Part shown: piece by piece, positions 4,324-5,283 of the stretch
Layout of the letters: each line of letters opens with the position of its first letter
Numbering within the stretch: position 1 is the first letter of the stretch
Assembly (NCBI GenBank): GCA_007116095.1
Contig: SKJD01000059.1
Span: 1 to 5,283 of the forward strand
DNA length: 5,283 bases
Reading direction: 5' to 3'
DNA from: Candidatus Hydrogenedentota bacterium
Lineage (GTDB): Bacteria; Hydrogenedentota; Hydrogenedentia; Hydrogenedentales; SCBR16-9
The notes under the pieces: model-generated
Databases searched by the model: none
What the model was told of the DNA's origin: nothing
What the model saw: only the letters and a program-made list of their open reading frames with translations
Made by a program: the position numbers and the translations under genes

Positions 4324-5283
4324 ATGGCCAAGCAACTAATGGTAGTTCCGGAAGAAGTCCGGAAAAGCGACAACCTTAAACTGGGCACGATCCCGGTAAA
4401 CGCCTATAAAAAGTCGATCAAACAAGAGCTGAAAGACAACGGGGCCATCAACAACGCCAAACTCGTGCGGATGTACCGTGATATGGTGCTGGTGCGCGAG
4501 TTTGAGACGATGCTCGACAACATCAAGAAGACCCAGAATTACCAGGGCATTGACTACAACCACCTCGGGCCGGCGCACCTTTCGACCGGCCAGGAAGCTG
4601 CAGCGGTGGGTGAATGCTTTCACCTGAATGTAAACGACCACATCTTCGGCAGCCACCGCAGCCACGGCGAAGTGATCGCCAAGGGCCTGCGCGCCGTCGA
4701 TGAACTCCAGGGTGACCAATTACAGACCCTGATGGAAAGCTATTTTGACGGTACGATCCTGAAGCTCGTCGAAGACCATGAGCCGGACTGGTCCGTCCTC
4801 AAGGCAGGCGTCCGCAAGCCGTTCAGCAGCAGCGAAGACGAAGAACGCGGTATTGATTACCTGCTTTTTGGCCTGCTCGCAGAGGTCTTCGGTAAGGAAA
4901 CCGGCTTCAACAAGGGCATGGGCGGCTCGATGCACGTCTTCTTCACGCCCTTCGGTATCTATCCGAACAACGCCCTCGTGGGCGGCAGCGCCGACATTGC
5001 CACGGGTTCCGCGCTCTACAAGAAGGTGCAGAAAGCCGGCGGGATCACCGTGGCCAACATCGGTGACGCCTCCCTCGGTTGCGGTCCGGTTTGGGAAGCC
5101 CTCGGCTTCGCCTCCATGGCCCAGTTCCACAAGCTCTGGGACAAGGAACATCGGGGCGGCCTGCCGATCGTCTTCAACTTCATGAATAATTTCTATGGCA
5201 TGGGCGGTCAGCCCATCGGCGAGACCATGGGTATTGAGCGCATCGCCCGCGTCGGCGCCGGGGTGAACCCCGAGAACATGCAC
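4324..5283 (+). CDS. Thiamine-diphosphate-dependent 2-oxoacid dehydrogenase E1, alpha-type (3' end outside window)
   Basis: The first 320 residues of an E1 subunit, which decarboxylates or cleaves a 2-oxoacid or acetoin-like substrate with thiamine diphosphate and passes the acyl group to E2. Seen: an N-terminal extension (1-45); the E1-alpha entry region [11 protein letters not shown] (51-61); [12 protein letters not shown] (85-96); the [12 protein letters not shown] segment (110-121); [18 protein letters not shown] (190-207); and the thiamine-diphosphate/Mg motif from GDA (247-249) to NN (288-289), followed by [11 protein letters not shown]. Three things differ from common E1 alpha proteins: about 60 extra residues between 122 and 182, GDA in place of GDG with the metal-binding Asp248 kept, and roughly ten extra residues before NN. 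It may be a fused alpha-beta E1 or need a separate beta subunit; the window ends too early to tell. The frame is open from 4324 to the edge. E1 identity is firm; the substrate is unknown. Confidence 0.9.
   Translation, partial: MAKQLMVVPEEVRKSDNLKLGTIPVNAYKKSIKQELKDNGAINNAKLVRMYRDMVLVREFETMLDNIKKTQNYQGIDYNHLGPAHLSTGQEAAAVGECFHLNVNDHIFGSHRSHGEVIAKGLRAVDELQGDQLQTLMESYFDGTILKLVEDHEPDWSVLKAGVRKPFSSSEDEERGIDYLLFGLLAEVFGKETGFNKGMGGSMHVFFTPFGIYPNNALVGGSADIATGSALYKKVQKAGGITVANIGDASLGCGPVWEALGFASMAQFHKLWDKEHRGGLPIVFNFMNNFYGMGGQPIGETMGIERIARVGAGVNPENMH

Noticed and set aside
3313..4335. Minus-strand open frame of 340 residues
   Set aside because: It lies antisense to E2, where the plus frame has complete lipoyl, binding and catalytic domains. 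Long antisense frames are common in GC-rich genes.
4720..5283. Minus-strand open frame of 187 residues running to the window edge
   Set aside because: It is antisense to E1, whose plus frame contains clear thiamine-diphosphate enzyme motifs.

Overview
The window holds four genes around two regulatory gaps. A zinc-type medium-chain dehydrogenase (MDR) on the minus strand runs off the left edge (1-1166). A DeoR-family regulator (1762-2547, plus) is divergent from it. It is followed by a dihydrolipoamide acyltransferase, the E2 of a 2-oxoacid dehydrogenase complex (2839-4239, plus), and by a thiamine-diphosphate E1 alpha-type subunit that runs off the right edge (from 4324, plus). The coding sequence is GC-rich and the AT content rises just upstream of the regulator. 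The protein sequences look bacterial. Nothing here fixes the phylum; an accessory catabolic locus of a GC-rich bacterium is as far as the sequence goes.

Layout. Positions 1167-1761 form an unusually long (595 bp) divergent intergenic region. I see no credible gene in it, but it holds many short palindromes and repeats, a plausible sigma70-type promoter for the regulator (TTGCAA, 18 bp, TATGAT), and a 17-bp palindrome just before the regulator start, where a Shine-Dalgarno would be expected. Positions 2548-2838 separate the regulator from E2 and hold a strong 32-nt hairpin and an 18-bp operator-like inverted repeat. E2 and E1 are 84 bp apart, on the same strand, and probably co-transcribed.

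How the genes may work together. DeoR-family repressors usually sense phosphorylated sugars or polyols. The MDR resembles, from memory, the L-sorbose-1-phosphate reductase (SorE-like) group, which interconverts a ketose (phosphate) and a polyol (phosphate). The E1/E2 pair would oxidatively cleave or decarboxylate a 2-oxoacid or acetoin-like substrate to an acyl-CoA. The inferred picture is a sugar- or polyol-inducible catabolic locus ending in an acyl-CoA-forming dehydrogenase complex. The true substrate cannot be read from this window, and E1 beta and E3 are not visible.

Most unusual points: E2 carries two consecutive peripheral subunit-binding domains behind one lipoyl domain. E1 has a roughly 60-residue insertion, a GDA instead of GDG in the thiamine-diphosphate motif, and a longer spacing to the NN end of that motif. 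The order E2 then E1 under a DeoR regulator with a divergent MDR differs from the usual E1-E2-E3 operons.
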